Positions 8,470-17,488 of a stretch of DNA of 64,000 bases are shown here, in pieces; the first letter of the stretch is position 1; each line of letters begins with the position of its first letter. The DNA is from Cytophagales bacterium (lineage in GTDB: Bacteria > Bacteroidota > Bacteroidia > Cytophagales > Microscillaceae), in NCBI GenBank assembly GCA_004293905.1, contig RDZE01000017.1, positions 45,738 through 109,737 on the forward strand, given 5' to 3'. A program made the position numbers and the translations under genes. The notes beneath the pieces are model-generated. The model had not been told where the DNA came from, did not search any database, and saw only the letters and a list, made by a program, of their open reading frames with translations.

Positions 8470-9843
8470 ATGAAAACAATAATTACCCCCATTCTTATTG
8501 CTTTATCAATCTTGGTGAGTTGCAACTCAAACAACGATACCCAAAATAGTGAAACACAAACCCAAACAGATAACAAGCAAAGTAATATCCCTCTATTAGT
8601 GGTTACAGGTTTCGGAAGTAAAAAAGAAAATATAAGCCTTGCAACACTCAAAAAAGACTATTGTGCAGGCAAAATATACCTTTTTGCAACTGCCAAAGAA
8701 AAAGCCAAGCAATATTTTGGTTGTGAAAATAACAAGATTATCCAATCGCTTGAAGATTTTGTGCCACTTGCCAAAAATGACGAACTTCTTATCATAGACC
8801 TTGAAAACAGCATACCACAATTCAAAGCCTTAGCCATAGACGGAATTCAGTTTTTTAGCAATGCAAAACAGTACCCGCTTACCAATCCCGACAAAAATTT
8901 AACCTCTTTTGATTTCTCAAAAAACGTTACTCACTTTATCCTCACAGGGGTAACAGCTATTACCCGACACATGGGCGCATTAGCCGACCAACAAGGAACT
9001 GATTTTCTGGTCAAAAATTTATTGCCTCATTTCCGAAATGCTGACCTCGTACACATCAGCAACGAAGTAAGCATCAGCGACCCTTGCGACTATCAAGGCG
9101 TAAATGCTGCCTATAGCTTTTGTACCAAAGAAGCCCATTTTGCCCCCATTCTTGCGCTTGGTGCTGATATTATAGAGCTTACAGGCAATCATAATTTAGA
9201 CTATGGCGCAGAGGCATACAAAAAAACAATGCAATGGTACGAAAAACACCAACTCCAAACCTTTGGCGGCGGGCTCTCCCCAGAATTAGCCAATACTCCA
9301 CTCATCATCACGCTAAAAGATGGCAAAAAAATAGGTTTCATCGGTTTCAATGAGCTTTGTCCCTCAGGAGAATGTGCCGATAAAACCATTGGCGCGAATA
9401 GATATGAACCCGAAAAAGCAAAAAAAGTAATAGAGAAAATGAGAAAAGAACTCAAGGCAGACCTCATTTTTGTAGGCGTACAGTTTTCAGAGGTAGATGC
9501 CTACGCTCCCACACCTTCCCAAACTAAAATCTCATACGAGTTATTAGATTTTGGTGCCGATGTGGTATATGGCTCACAAGCACACCAGATACAACAAATA
9601 GAATTCAGAAAAGGAAAAGCCATTTTTCACGGCTTAGGTAACTTTCTTTTTGACCAAGTACACCGCATAGGCGTAAGGCAAGCCTATTTTTTACACCATT
9701 ATATCTACAAAGGCAAACTCATACAATCTATACCTGTGTTTACCTTTATGGCTGAAAACCGCGAACCTACCTTGGCAAACCCCGCAGAAATAGCAGATAT
9801 GAAAAAAGTAGCCTATATAGATGCGTTACTTTACAAGTGGTAA
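8470..9843 (+). CDS. CapA-family lipoprotein (metallophosphatase-like fold)
   Basis: 457 residues beginning MKTIITPILIALSILVSCNS, a lipoprotein signal with a cleavage cysteine at about 18, so the protein is likely membrane-anchored. The C-terminal two thirds match the CapA/PGA_cap family: FILTGVTAITRHM, LVHISNEVSISDPC, IIELTGNHNLDYG, then VGVQFSEVDAYAPTPSQ and VVYGSQAHQIQQ. Members are linked to poly-gamma-glutamate or capsule formation in Bacillus, but most bacterial homologues have no tested role. There are no capB or capC genes here. The start codon directly abuts the stop of the DUF58 gene, suggesting one operon from 6227 onward. Confidence 0.82.
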   Translation: MKTIITPILIALSILVSCNSNNDTQNSETQTQTDNKQSNIPLLVVTGFGSKKENISLATLKKDYCAGKIYLFATAKEKAKQYFGCENNKIIQSLEDFVPLAKNDELLIIDLENSIPQFKALAIDGIQFFSNAKQYPLTNPDKNLTSFDFSKNVTHFILTGVTAITRHMGALADQQGTDFLVKNLLPHFRNADLVHISNEVSISDPCDYQGVNAAYSFCTKEAHFAPILALGADIIELTGNHNLDYGAEAYKKTMQWYEKHQLQTFGGGLSPELANTPLIITLKDGKKIGFIGFNELCPSGECADKTIGANRYEPEKAKKVIEKMRKELKADLIFVGVQFSEVDAYAPTPSQTKISYELLDFGADVVYGSQAHQIQQIEFRKGKAIFHGLGNFLFDQVHRIGVRQAYFLHHYIYKGKLIQSIPVFTFMAENREPTLANPAEIADMKKVAYIDALLYKW

Positions 9844-9866
9844 GCCAAGAGAATGATTTCCAAAGT

Positions 9867-9896
9867 TTGTTTTTCTACAATTAAATAGTATATTTG
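9867..9896 (+). promoter_or_regulatory. Bacteroidota-type promoter for hemL (TTG-N19-TATATTTG)
   Basis: A TTG at 9867-9869 is followed after 19 bases by TATATTTG at 9889-9896, matching the -33/-7 consensus of the Bacteroidota primary sigma factor. The hemL ATG is 30 bases further on. It suggests hemL starts a new transcription unit. Confidence 0.6.
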
Positions 9897-9925
9897 CCTC
9901 ATTATATCAGTATAGAAAAAAGCAC

Positions 9926-11221
9926 ATGCACAATACCACCAAAAGCCAACAACTTTTCGAAAAAGCTAAAAATTTTATACCCGGAGGTGTTAATTCTCCT
10001 GTTCGCGCTTTCAAAGCCGTAGGCGGAAATCCCCTTTTCATCAAATCTGCAAAAGGTGCTTACCTCTACGATGAAGACGATAACCGCTACATAGAACTCA
10101 TCAACTCTTGGGGTCCTATGATATTAGGACACGCACACCCCCTCATAGAAGAAGCCATCAAAGAAGCCTTACCCGCCTCTTTGTCTTTTGGCGCACCCAC
10201 CACCCGCGAAATAGAAGCCGCCGAACTTATTATACAAATGGTACCCTCTATAGAAAAAGTACGCATGGTCAATTCAGGTACGGAAGCCTGCATGAGTGCC
10301 ATTCGCTTAGCAAGAGGTTATACCTACAGAGATAAAATTATCAAATTTTCAGGTTGTTATCACGGACATGGCGACTCCTTCCTTATAGCAGCAGGCAGTG
10401 GCGCACTCACCTTAGGCATACCCGATAGCCCAGGCATCACCAAACAAACAGCCCAAGATACACTCATTGCGCCTTTCAACGATTTAGAAGCCGTAGAGCA
10501 ATTAGTACATACCCACAAAGGCAATGTAGCCGCCATCATCATAGAGCCTGTAGCGGGTAATATGGGTTTAGTAACACCCCAAAAAGGATTTTTAGAAGGA
10601 CTCCGAAAAATTTGTGATGCCGAAGACATTATTCTTATTTTTGACGAAGTAATGACAGGATTCCGCTTAGCCAAAGGAGGCGCGCAAGAACGTTTGGGCG
10701 TTACTCCAGACCTTACTACATTAGGCAAAATTATTGGCGCAGGAATGCCTGTAGGCGCGTATGGTGGCAAAAAAGAACTAATGGACTACGTAGCCCCTGC
10801 CGGACCTGTGTACCAAGCAGGCACACTTTCTGGAAACCCAATAGCAATGGCAGCAGGGTTGGCGATGCTCCGACACCTAAACCAACACCCCGAAGTATAC
10901 CAAAAATTGGAAGACATAGCCCAACAACTTATACAAGGCATGCAACAAATCAACCAAAAATTAGGTCTTTCCTACACCATCAACCATATAGGGTCTATGT
11001 ATAGCTTGTTTTTTACTGCTGAAGAAATCTATGACTTCGATTCGGCACGAAAAAGCAACACAGAACTTTTTGGTAAATACTTCCGTGCTATGCTCGAGCG
11101 TGGCGTATATTTAGCCCCTTCGCAGTTTGAAAGTTTATTTCTTTCTACTGCACTTTCAGAAGCAGATATACAACACATTTTGCAAGCACACGAAGAGAGT
11201 TTGAAAACTATTTTAGGCTAA
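9926..11221 (+). CDS. hemL: Glutamate-1-semialdehyde 2,1-aminomutase
   Basis: 431 residues, full length. This PLP enzyme converts glutamate-1-semialdehyde to 5-aminolevulinate, the second step of the C5 pathway to haem and tetrapyrroles. Seen in the sequence: FIPGGVNSPVRAF near the N-terminus, NSGTEACMSAIRLARG, CYHGHGDSFL, IIEPVAGNMG, IFDEVMTGFR and the PLP-binding lysine (Lys268) in TLGKIIGAGMPVGAYG. No other heme gene is adjacent. It has its own promoter and is followed after only eight bases by the VWA-like gene, so the two are probably co-transcribed. Confidence 0.96.
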   Translation: MHNTTKSQQLFEKAKNFIPGGVNSPVRAFKAVGGNPLFIKSAKGAYLYDEDDNRYIELINSWGPMILGHAHPLIEEAIKEALPASLSFGAPTTREIEAAELIIQMVPSIEKVRMVNSGTEACMSAIRLARGYTYRDKIIKFSGCYHGHGDSFLIAAGSGALTLGIPDSPGITKQTAQDTLIAPFNDLEAVEQLVHTHKGNVAAIIIEPVAGNMGLVTPQKGFLEGLRKICDAEDIILIFDEVMTGFRLAKGGAQERLGVTPDLTTLGKIIGAGMPVGAYGGKKELMDYVAPAGPVYQAGTLSGNPIAMAAGLAMLRHLNQHPEVYQKLEDIAQQLIQGMQQINQKLGLSYTINHIGSMYSLFFTAEEIYDFDSARKSNTELFGKYFRAMLERGVYLAPSQFESLFLSTALSEADIQHILQAHEESLKTILG

Positions 11222-11229
11222 AAAACTAC

Positions 11230-13320
11230 ATGGAACAACTCAAAATTATCAGCGAACACTCTTGGGGCTGGCTCTTTTTGGCTATACTTATTGCATTGGG
11301 CTATAGCTTTCTGCTTTATACCAACAAATCCCCTTGGTCGCGAAATTGGAACTATGCCCTTGCCTTAGGGCGTTTCCTTTGGGTGCTGGTGCTATTGGTT
11401 CTTTTATTTATCAATCCATTGATTCGCCTCATTAGCAATACTTTAGAAAAACCTATAGTTGTCATCGCCTTAGATAATTCACTCTCCGTAAAAGCGACTA
11501 CCTCTGCCGCTACTTTACAAGAAGTACAAAAAAAACTTGACACGCTCATCAGTCAATTACAAAGCGAGGGAGTAGAAGTAGAAATAGATTTTTTTGACAA
11601 AAACACCCAAAAATTTCAAAATTTTCAGAAAGTTAGCTTTCAGCACCCCAGTACTCCTATTTATGAGTTGCTCCAAAACATTAAAAACAATTACGAAAAT
11701 AGAAATATTGATAAAGTAATTCTACTTACTGATGGCATCTATAACCAAGGTGCTTCGCCTCTATTTGCAAATTTCAACTTTCCTATTATTACCATCGGTT
11801 TAGGCGACCCTACTCCTAAAAACGACATACGCATACAGACCGTTTTAGCCAATAAAGTAGCCTATTTGGGCAATAAATTTCCCATCACTGCCGATATAGA
11901 AAGCAATGGTTTTGCAGGAAAAAGTACGATGGTGTATTTGAGCCAAAACGGAAAAGTGATAGACAAAAAAATGATTACCTTTGGCGCAAAAGACGATTTG
12001 CAAACCGTCAGTTTTTATGCACAAGCCGAACAAAAAGGCATTCAAAGGCTAACTATCAGCGTAGAAGCCATTCAAGGTGAGTTTAGTACAGAAAACAACA
12101 CAAGAGATGTATATGTGGAAGTGATAGACGGGCGCGAAAAAATTCTCATCATAGCCACCGCTCCTCACCCCGATATAAAAGCACTTAAAAGTACTCTTAA
12201 CAAAAATGAAAACTACCAAGTAACTACAGCTATTGTTGGGCTACAACCCATCAAAGAAGAAAAATACGACCTGGTCTTTTTCTACCAAATACCCAATCTT
12301 AATCAACAAGGAAACGAATGGTTGCAAAAATTTAAACAAAGCAATACACCCGTTATTTTTGTCTTAGGTGCGCAAAGTGATATAGCTAATTTCAATCAAC
12401 AAAATAATGCACTACGCATCAATGTCCGCATGGGGCAAGTAGACAAAGTAACACCTGTTTTTAATAAAAACTTTACACGCCTCAATCTTGACCCCGAAAA
12501 AGCCAATTTATTCAATAAATTTCCGCCCCTTACCGTACCTTTTGGCGAATACAGCATACCCAATGGCGCAGACGTAATTCTTACACAAAAAGTAGGCAAT
12601 GTAGAAACAGCCAAAGCCCTTATTGTGATGAATACTACAGGCAACCGCAATATGGCAGTGATAGCAGGCGAAGGTATATGGCAATGGCGCATCGAAGAGT
12701 ACAACCTCACCGAAAAACACGAAGTATTTGATGACTTCCTCAATCGACTTGTGCAATATATGACCACCAAAGAAGACCGCCGAAAATTGCGCGTGTATCC
12801 TATCAATGAAGAATTTTATGATTTCGAGAAAGTAGTCTTCGAAACCGAAGTATACAACGACCTTTACGAACGCGTTTATGACCAAAAAATAAACCTCACC
12901 ATCACACACGAAAGCGGAAAAACCTATACTTACAACATAGCACCTACAGCCTCTAATAGCCGTTTTGAAAGAAGCGGACTTCCCAAAGGCGTGTACCGAT
13001 ACCAAGCAAGTATGGCACAAAAAAACAATGTAGAATCTGTAACAGGGCAGTTCACCGTCAAAGAGATACAATTAGAATCTATCAACTATACTGCTGACCA
13101 CGCAATGCTCAAAGAACTTGCAAAGCGCACACAAGGCAAATTTTTTATGCCCGAAGAATGGCAAAAAATGAACGAATACGTCAAAAAAACACAAAAACCC
13201 GACCTCATACACACTACCGAATCACTCAACGAAGCCATTCATCTGAAATGGGTTTTCTTCTTAGTACTGATTTTGTTCACTATTGAGTGGGTTATTCGCA
13301 AATATCAGGGCAGTTATTGA
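11230..13320 (+). CDS. Large VWA-like membrane protein (Bat-related)
   Basis: 696 residues. Two N-terminal membrane segments (about 12-30 and 48-67) precede a VWA-like domain: VVIALDNSLSV (about 78-88) carries the DxSxS metal-ion site and KVILLTDGIYNQGA the later Asp. A long middle region (about 200-660) has beta-rich, periplasmic-looking sequence. A last membrane helix, LKWVFFLVLILFTIEWVI, sits at the C-terminus. This layout resembles the large periplasmic VWA proteins often found in Bacteroidota with DUF58 and Bat proteins. The function is unknown. It lies eight bases after hemL. Confidence 0.7.
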   Translation: MEQLKIISEHSWGWLFLAILIALGYSFLLYTNKSPWSRNWNYALALGRFLWVLVLLVLLFINPLIRLISNTLEKPIVVIALDNSLSVKATTSAATLQEVQKKLDTLISQLQSEGVEVEIDFFDKNTQKFQNFQKVSFQHPSTPIYELLQNIKNNYENRNIDKVILLTDGIYNQGASPLFANFNFPIITIGLGDPTPKNDIRIQTVLANKVAYLGNKFPITADIESNGFAGKSTMVYLSQNGKVIDKKMITFGAKDDLQTVSFYAQAEQKGIQRLTISVEAIQGEFSTENNTRDVYVEVIDGREKILIIATAPHPDIKALKSTLNKNENYQVTTAIVGLQPIKEEKYDLVFFYQIPNLNQQGNEWLQKFKQSNTPVIFVLGAQSDIANFNQQNNALRINVRMGQVDKVTPVFNKNFTRLNLDPEKANLFNKFPPLTVPFGEYSIPNGADVILTQKVGNVETAKALIVMNTTGNRNMAVIAGEGIWQWRIEEYNLTEKHEVFDDFLNRLVQYMTTKEDRRKLRVYPINEEFYDFEKVVFETEVYNDLYERVYDQKINLTITHESGKTYTYNIAPTASNSRFERSGLPKGVYRYQASMAQKNNVESVTGQFTVKEIQLESINYTADHAMLKELAKRTQGKFFMPEEWQKMNEYVKKTQKPDLIHTTESLNEAIHLKWVFFLVLILFTIEWVIRKYQGSY

Positions 13321-13391
13321 GAAAAATTAACAATATTTAATGACTCTAATTTTATCAAATTCGTTATCACTCTTAAAACTTTACAATAAAA

Positions 13392-13703
13392 ATGGAAAAA
13401 AACACAATATCCTTATTCAAACAAAATAAAAGACTTTTAGGCATTTTATTTTCTGTAGTAGTATTACTCTGCATTCCGTTCGTAGCAATGCAATTCACTC
13501 AGGAAGTTGCATGGAGTTCTTTCGATTTCTTAGTTGCTTTTTGCCTCCTTAGTTTCACAGGGTTGTCTTTTGAATTTATCATGCGCAACACCAAAACAAC
13601 TTACCAAAAAGTACTACTTACAGCACTCTTGTTAATGGCTTTTTTACTCATTTGGATTGAACTTGCAGTAGGCATTTTCGGTTCTCCTTTTGCAGGAAGT
13701 TAG
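13392..13703 (+). CDS. Small integral membrane protein
   Basis: 103 residues with three predicted membrane helices: about 15-33 (LGILFSVVVLLCIPFVAM), 43-60 and 73-92 (VLLTALLLMAFLLIWIELAV). This resembles a small family of short Bacteroidota membrane proteins of unknown function. No catalytic or binding motif is visible. It lies 71 bases after the VWA-like gene and 32 bases before the L,D-transpeptidase-like gene. Confidence 0.6.
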   Translation: MEKNTISLFKQNKRLLGILFSVVVLLCIPFVAMQFTQEVAWSSFDFLVAFCLLSFTGLSFEFIMRNTKTTYQKVLLTALLLMAFLLIWIELAVGIFGSPFAGS

Positions 13704-13716
13704 TTGAAATCAAAAA

Positions 13717-13724
13717 TACTTTTG
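13717..13724 (+). promoter_or_regulatory. Possible -7 box (TACTTTTG) for the L,D-transpeptidase-like gene
   Basis: TACTTTTG matches TAnnTTTG, 11 bases before the ATG at 13736, which would give a nearly leaderless mRNA. A TTG at 13690-13692 lies 24 bases upstream, slightly farther than usual. Confidence 0.3.
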
Positions 13725-13735
13725 TATAAACCCCT

Positions 13736-14659
13736 ATGAAACACCGCGATTTAGCCAAAGGAATTACCCAAACCAACCAACAAAAGAATAATCAATCTCC
13801 TAAAAAAAACTTTAATGTTTGGTTAGCAATCACTATTGTCTTGGTGGTCATTGTTCTATTAGGCAATGAGCTTTTCAAAAAAGGTACTTTCAAGAGTGAG
13901 GACAAAAAGGAAACTAAAGCAGAAGTAGACACCTCTACTCAAAAATTAGAACAGCTTGATACTTCTTTCAAAGAAAAACAACTGAAATACATCAGAGTAC
14001 GAGAAGCCTTCAGAGCCAAACGCGACACACTCAAAACTTTGCTCAAAAGCAAAGGCATTAATTCTTTTTCTATCGATATTTATTTGCGTGTTTTCAAACA
14101 AGAACAAGAATTAGAGTTATGGGTAAAAGCACGCGAAAGCCAACAATACATACTCCTGAAAACCTATAAAATATGCAAACTCAGCGGAAAAATAGGACCT
14201 AAGAGAAAAGACGGAGATGGGCAAATTCCTGAAGGTTTTTACCATATAGACCGCTACAATGCCTCGAGCAAATACCATCTTTCATTGGGTTTGAACTACC
14301 CTAACCGTGCCGACCGTATCAGAAGTGATAGCCTCAAAACGGGGAGTGACATTTACATTCACGGAGATTGTATTTCGGTGAGTAGTATTGCCATTACAGA
14401 TGACTTCATCAAAGAAGTATACCTTTTGGCTATTGAAGCCAAATCGGACGGGCAAGAACGCGTACCAGTGAGTATTTTCCCTACAAGACTAACAAATAAC
14501 AATTTGAAAAGACTTGAGGAAGAAACCAACGAAACAAGCCTCAAGAAATTTTGGGGACAACTTAAAAAAGGGTATGATTATTTTGAAAAATGCAAGCAAC
14601 TGCCCAATGTTACTATTAACTCTAAGGGTGAGTACCTCATCACGAGTGAGTGCCAATAA
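13736..14659 (+). CDS. L,D-transpeptidase (YafK/YkuD) family protein lacking the usual catalytic Cys
   Basis: 307 residues, with an N-terminal membrane anchor at about 28-46 and a coiled, charged stretch (50-100), then a YafK-like domain: YKICKLSGKIGPKRKDGDGQ, PEGFYHIDRYN, and IYIHGDCISVSSIAITDD (207-223 region). Active members of this subgroup read H-G-x-C-x-x-x-G-C, the last Cys being the nucleophile that attacks peptidoglycan stem peptides. Here that pair is Ser216-Ser217. His209 and the first Cys (212) remain. The protein may be a non-catalytic relative, or may use Cys212. It is convergent with lspA, nine bases apart. Confidence 0.78.
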   Translation: MKHRDLAKGITQTNQQKNNQSPKKNFNVWLAITIVLVVIVLLGNELFKKGTFKSEDKKETKAEVDTSTQKLEQLDTSFKEKQLKYIRVREAFRAKRDTLKTLLKSKGINSFSIDIYLRVFKQEQELELWVKARESQQYILLKTYKICKLSGKIGPKRKDGDGQIPEGFYHIDRYNASSKYHLSLGLNYPNRADRIRSDSLKTGSDIYIHGDCISVSSIAITDDFIKEVYLLAIEAKSDGQERVPVSIFPTRLTNNNLKRLEEETNETSLKKFWGQLKKGYDYFEKCKQLPNVTINSKGEYLITSECQ

Positions 14660-14667
14660 AATAGCAA

Positions 14668-15279
14668 CTAAGCGACTGTTTTGACTTCCTCTTCTTCTCC
14701 TTTTTTAGGCTCAAAAAAAGAACCCTGCCAAATAAATATAATCGTAACGGCTACAAAAATAGCACTATCCGCAATATTAAAAACAGGCCAAAGAGCATAG
14801 TATTCCCCACCTATAATAGGTATCCAATTAGGAACAATTCCTTTCCATATATCTACATAAATCATATCTATTACCTGCCCATGAAACCAAGGCGTAGGTG
14901 AGCCATCGGGCGCATTGCCCAAAAAAACACCATAAAAAATACTATCAATAGCATTGCCTAATGCACCCGCCAATATCATAGCAATAGAAACGATAAAGCC
15001 TTTATGTGCCTTTTTATCAACCAAATACTTTATATAATAAATAATGGCTATTACAGCGATGATTCTGAACACCGTAAGTATAAGTTTTCCATAGGGAGTG
15101 CTGAGTGTGATGCCAAAAGCCATACCTGCATTCAGTACATAACTGATTTTGAGCCAATTGCCTAATAAAGGAATCTCATCTTGGTAAGGGCGCATATTGA
15201 AATGCACCAAAAGTTTTGTGCTTTGATCGAGTAAAATGATAGCCAAAGCAATCAGATAAAAGAAGGAATACTTTTTCAT
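14668..15279 (-). CDS. lspA: Lipoprotein signal peptidase (signal peptidase II)
   Basis: 203 residues from the ATG at 15279; a TTG at 15291 would add four residues but is less likely. This inner-membrane aspartyl protease cleaves the signal peptide from diacylglyceryl-modified prolipoproteins. It has the family's membrane helices and the conserved blocks NAGMAFGI, AGALGNAIDSIFYG (first catalytic Asp) and VFNIADSAIFVAV (second catalytic Asp). The inserted loop between the last two blocks (FLGNAPDGSPTPWFHGQVIDMIYVD) is usual for Bacteroidota LspA, which runs longer than the 160-170 residues of Proteobacteria. The several lipoproteins in this window are likely substrates. Confidence 0.93.
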   Translation of the reverse strand: MKKYSFFYLIALAIILLDQSTKLLVHFNMRPYQDEIPLLGNWLKISYVLNAGMAFGITLSTPYGKLILTVFRIIAVIAIIYYIKYLVDKKAHKGFIVSIAMILAGALGNAIDSIFYGVFLGNAPDGSPTPWFHGQVIDMIYVDIWKGIVPNWIPIIGGEYYALWPVFNIADSAIFVAVTIIFIWQGSFFEPKKGEEEEVKTVA

Positions 15280-15371
15280 AAGTGGGTGCAAATTTACAAA
15301 TATTTTGTTCGGATTTTATATAAGAGCCTTCATTTTTTATTGTTCTATTTACTTAAATGCTTGTTTTTTGC

Positions 15372-15379
15372 TATATTTG
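15372..15379 (+). promoter_or_regulatory. Putative -7 box (TATATTTG) for the DUF6702 gene
   Basis: Exact TAnnTTTG match, 27 bases ahead of the ATG at 15407, in the divergent region between lspA and the DUF6702 gene. No TTG lies at the expected spacing. Confidence 0.4.
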
Positions 15380-15406
15380 TAACCTTAACCATAAAAAACA
15401 CGCAAA

Positions 15407-15976
15407 ATGTTGCTCGCTCAAATTGCTACTTGGCTGTTATTGTTCTTTACAAACCAACCCCAAACACCTCCACACGACTTTCATAGCAGTTTAGCCGATA
15501 TGCAATACAATGCCTCTACCAAAAGTTTTGAGGTCATTCTTACCGTTTTTACAGACGATTTCGAAGCCGCACTTACAGCGTCTTTAGAACAAGAAAGATA
15601 CGCACATTTGGTGCTTAGTATTTTTGGAAGCCCTACAAATCCCAATATCACACAAAGAAAATACGAAATGATTCGCCTTGATGAGTCTAAAAAATACGAG
15701 CCACTCATACAAGCCTACCTTAGTTATCATTTTGCTATCATCAAAAACCAAGAACCTAAAACACTTCAATACGTAGGGCGAAAATCACAAGCCGATGTTA
15801 CGATGCTTTATTTTGAGATTCCTTGCAAAGAAGCTCTCAAAGGGCTTATTTTCAGAAATAGCCTCATCACTGAACTATACGAAGACCAAGTAAATGTAGT
15901 CAATTTGATTTATAAGGAACAAAAAAAGAGCTTTCTTTTTCAAATATCACAAACAGAGCAACCCCTTGAGTTCTAA
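15407..15976 (+). CDS. DUF6702 family protein
   Basis: 189 residues. After a short hydrophobic start (about 1-16) comes HSSLADMQYNASTKSFEVILTVFTDDFEAAL, the recognisable opening of the DUF6702 family: a His-containing start, then N-x-x-x-K-x-x-E-V-x-x-x-x-F-T-D-D. These are secreted or periplasmic Bacteroidota proteins that are often encoded near M1 peptidases; no function is established. The C-terminal half (LQYVGRKSQADVTMLYFEI, VVNLIYKEQKKSFLF) also fits the family. It stands alone here between divergent lspA and ispE. Confidence 0.72.
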   Translation: MLLAQIATWLLLFFTNQPQTPPHDFHSSLADMQYNASTKSFEVILTVFTDDFEAALTASLEQERYAHLVLSIFGSPTNPNITQRKYEMIRLDESKKYEPLIQAYLSYHFAIIKNQEPKTLQYVGRKSQADVTMLYFEIPCKEALKGLIFRNSLITELYEDQVNVVNLIYKEQKKSFLFQISQTEQPLEF

Positions 15977-16173
15977 TGCGAATGTATCTCTAAAGGGCTA
16001 ATTTTAGGATAGCCGTACTTTGTCTTTAACATTTATTTTAATGATTTTTTTGAAAATTGTACTTTTCTAAGAAGGTTTACTTTTTTTGCCTCTGCCAAAA
16101 TCAATTTTGATTGGGTATGGTTAAAAATCTTAAATGTTTACTATTTTTACAATCCCAAATCAATATTTTATTT

Positions 16174-16998
16174 ATGATTGTATTTCCAAATGCCAAAATC
16201 AATTTAGGGTTGCAAATCATCAAAAAACGCTCAGATGGTTACCACGAAATTAACACTTGTTTTTACCCTATTGGGCTTACAGATGTGTTAGAAATACTCC
16301 CCCATAAAGAAGAAACCACTTTCACACAAACAGGCATTGATATTCCTGCTGACAATCAACCTAATATTTGTATGAAAGCCTACAAACTATTACAAAAATA
16401 TTTTAAACTCCCCCCTTTACAAATTCACCTCCATAAAAATATCCCTGTAGGTGCAGGTTTAGGCGGAGGCTCGGCTGATGCGGCTTATATGCTCAAAGCC
16501 CTCAACGAAATGTTTTTTTTAGAACTTTCTGCCGAAGACCTATGGCATTTTGCCAAAGAATTAGGAAGCGATTGCGCCTTTTTTTTACAGAATACACCCG
16601 CCATAGGAAAGGGTAGGGGAGAGGAACTAACTCCTTTTCAAGTATCAATAGCCCATTACGCATTATTAATCATATACCCCAACCTACACATCAGTACTGC
16701 TGAAGCCTACCAAAAAGTAGTGCCTAACACGCCCAAAATGCCTCTTGAACAAGCATTACAAATGCCCCTCAAAGCGTGGGAAAATCACCTTATCAACGAT
16801 TTTGAAAAACCCCTGTTTGAGAAATATCCCTTACTCCAAAGCATCAAAGAACAACTTTACCAAGCAGGCGCGCTCTATGCCGCTATGAGTGGCAGCGGTT
16901 CTACCCTATTTGGTATCTTCGAGCCCCAAAAATTACTTAATCTTGAGTGGCAAATTCCACAAGATTATTTCGTATGGCAAAGTCAAATCAATATATAA
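16174..16998 (+). CDS. ispE: 4-diphosphocytidyl-2-C-methyl-D-erythritol kinase
   Basis: 274 residues from the ATG at 16174 (MIVFPNAKINLGLQII). An upstream frame opening at 16111 adds 21 residues with no family similarity. This GHMP kinase phosphorylates CDP-methylerythritol in the non-mevalonate (MEP) isoprenoid pathway. Seen: PNAKINLGL, SDGYHEI, the GHMP ATP loop PVGAGLGGGSADAAYM and the C-terminal AAMSGSGSTLFGIF. The length is normal for the family. No other MEP genes are in the window. A CheY-like gene follows 31 bases later. Confidence 0.94.
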   Translation: MIVFPNAKINLGLQIIKKRSDGYHEINTCFYPIGLTDVLEILPHKEETTFTQTGIDIPADNQPNICMKAYKLLQKYFKLPPLQIHLHKNIPVGAGLGGGSADAAYMLKALNEMFFLELSAEDLWHFAKELGSDCAFFLQNTPAIGKGRGEELTPFQVSIAHYALLIIYPNLHISTAEAYQKVVPNTPKMPLEQALQMPLKAWENHLINDFEKPLFEKYPLLQSIKEQLYQAGALYAAMSGSGSTLFGIFEPQKLLNLEWQIPQDYFVWQSQINI

Positions 16999-17029
16999 TT
17001 ACTCACAATATAAATAACAAAAAAAAACT

Positions 17030-17428
17030 ATGATTCCTCAAATAATGTGCATAGATGATGATAAAATCACCTTGATGTTTTGTGAAACAATGCTAAAGAA
17101 GCAAAATATAGCTAAAAAAGTAATCACTTTCATAGGTGCTGAAGAAGCCTTAGACTATTTGGCTCAAAAAAATGATGTTGACTTCATCTTTCTCGATTTG
17201 AATATGCCACACATGGATGGTTGGGAATTCTTAGAAATTTATGTTCAAAAGATACAACCTCAGTACCCTAAAATCAAAATATTGATTCTTTCATCAAGTA
17301 TTAATCCCGACGATATAGAACGTGCTCAACAATACCCAATAATTATTCACTTTATCAGCAAACCCCTAACAGTTCAAAATTTAGAAAATTTAAAATCAAT
17401 CAAAGAAATACAACCGTTTTTTGTCTAA
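17030..17428 (+). CDS. Single-domain response regulator (CheY-like)
   Basis: 132 residues, a stand-alone receiver domain. The acidic pocket is at Asp9-Asp10-Asp11 (CIDDDKI), the phospho-acceptor is Asp56 in IFLDLNMPHMDGWEFL, the conserved Ser/Thr is in ILILSSS and the conserved Lys is Lys111 in FISKPL. All residues needed for phosphotransfer are present. Stand-alone receivers of this type are very common in Cytophagales and usually act by protein contact, as there is no output domain. The partner kinase is not adjacent; a histidine kinase is encoded at 42.1-44.1 kb, but a link is not shown. Confidence 0.9.
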   Translation: MIPQIMCIDDDKITLMFCETMLKKQNIAKKVITFIGAEEALDYLAQKNDVDFIFLDLNMPHMDGWEFLEIYVQKIQPQYPKIKILILSSSINPDDIERAQQYPIIIHFISKPLTVQNLENLKSIKEIQPFFV

Positions 17429-17488
17429 ATCTCAGAAAAAAGATTATTTTGCAATACTAACCGTTTTTTGTTTATATACTTATACACT

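Noticed and set aside
10360..10770. 136-codon ORF on the minus strand inside hemL
   Set aside because: It is fully overlapped by the well-conserved hemL frame; the composition is typical of a shadow frame.
15977..16173. Duplicate of the ispE start sequence (TGCCAAAATCAATTT at about 16094 and 16190)
   Set aside because: A 15-base match in AT-rich DNA 97 bases apart is probably chance. The upstream copy has no suitable reading frame.
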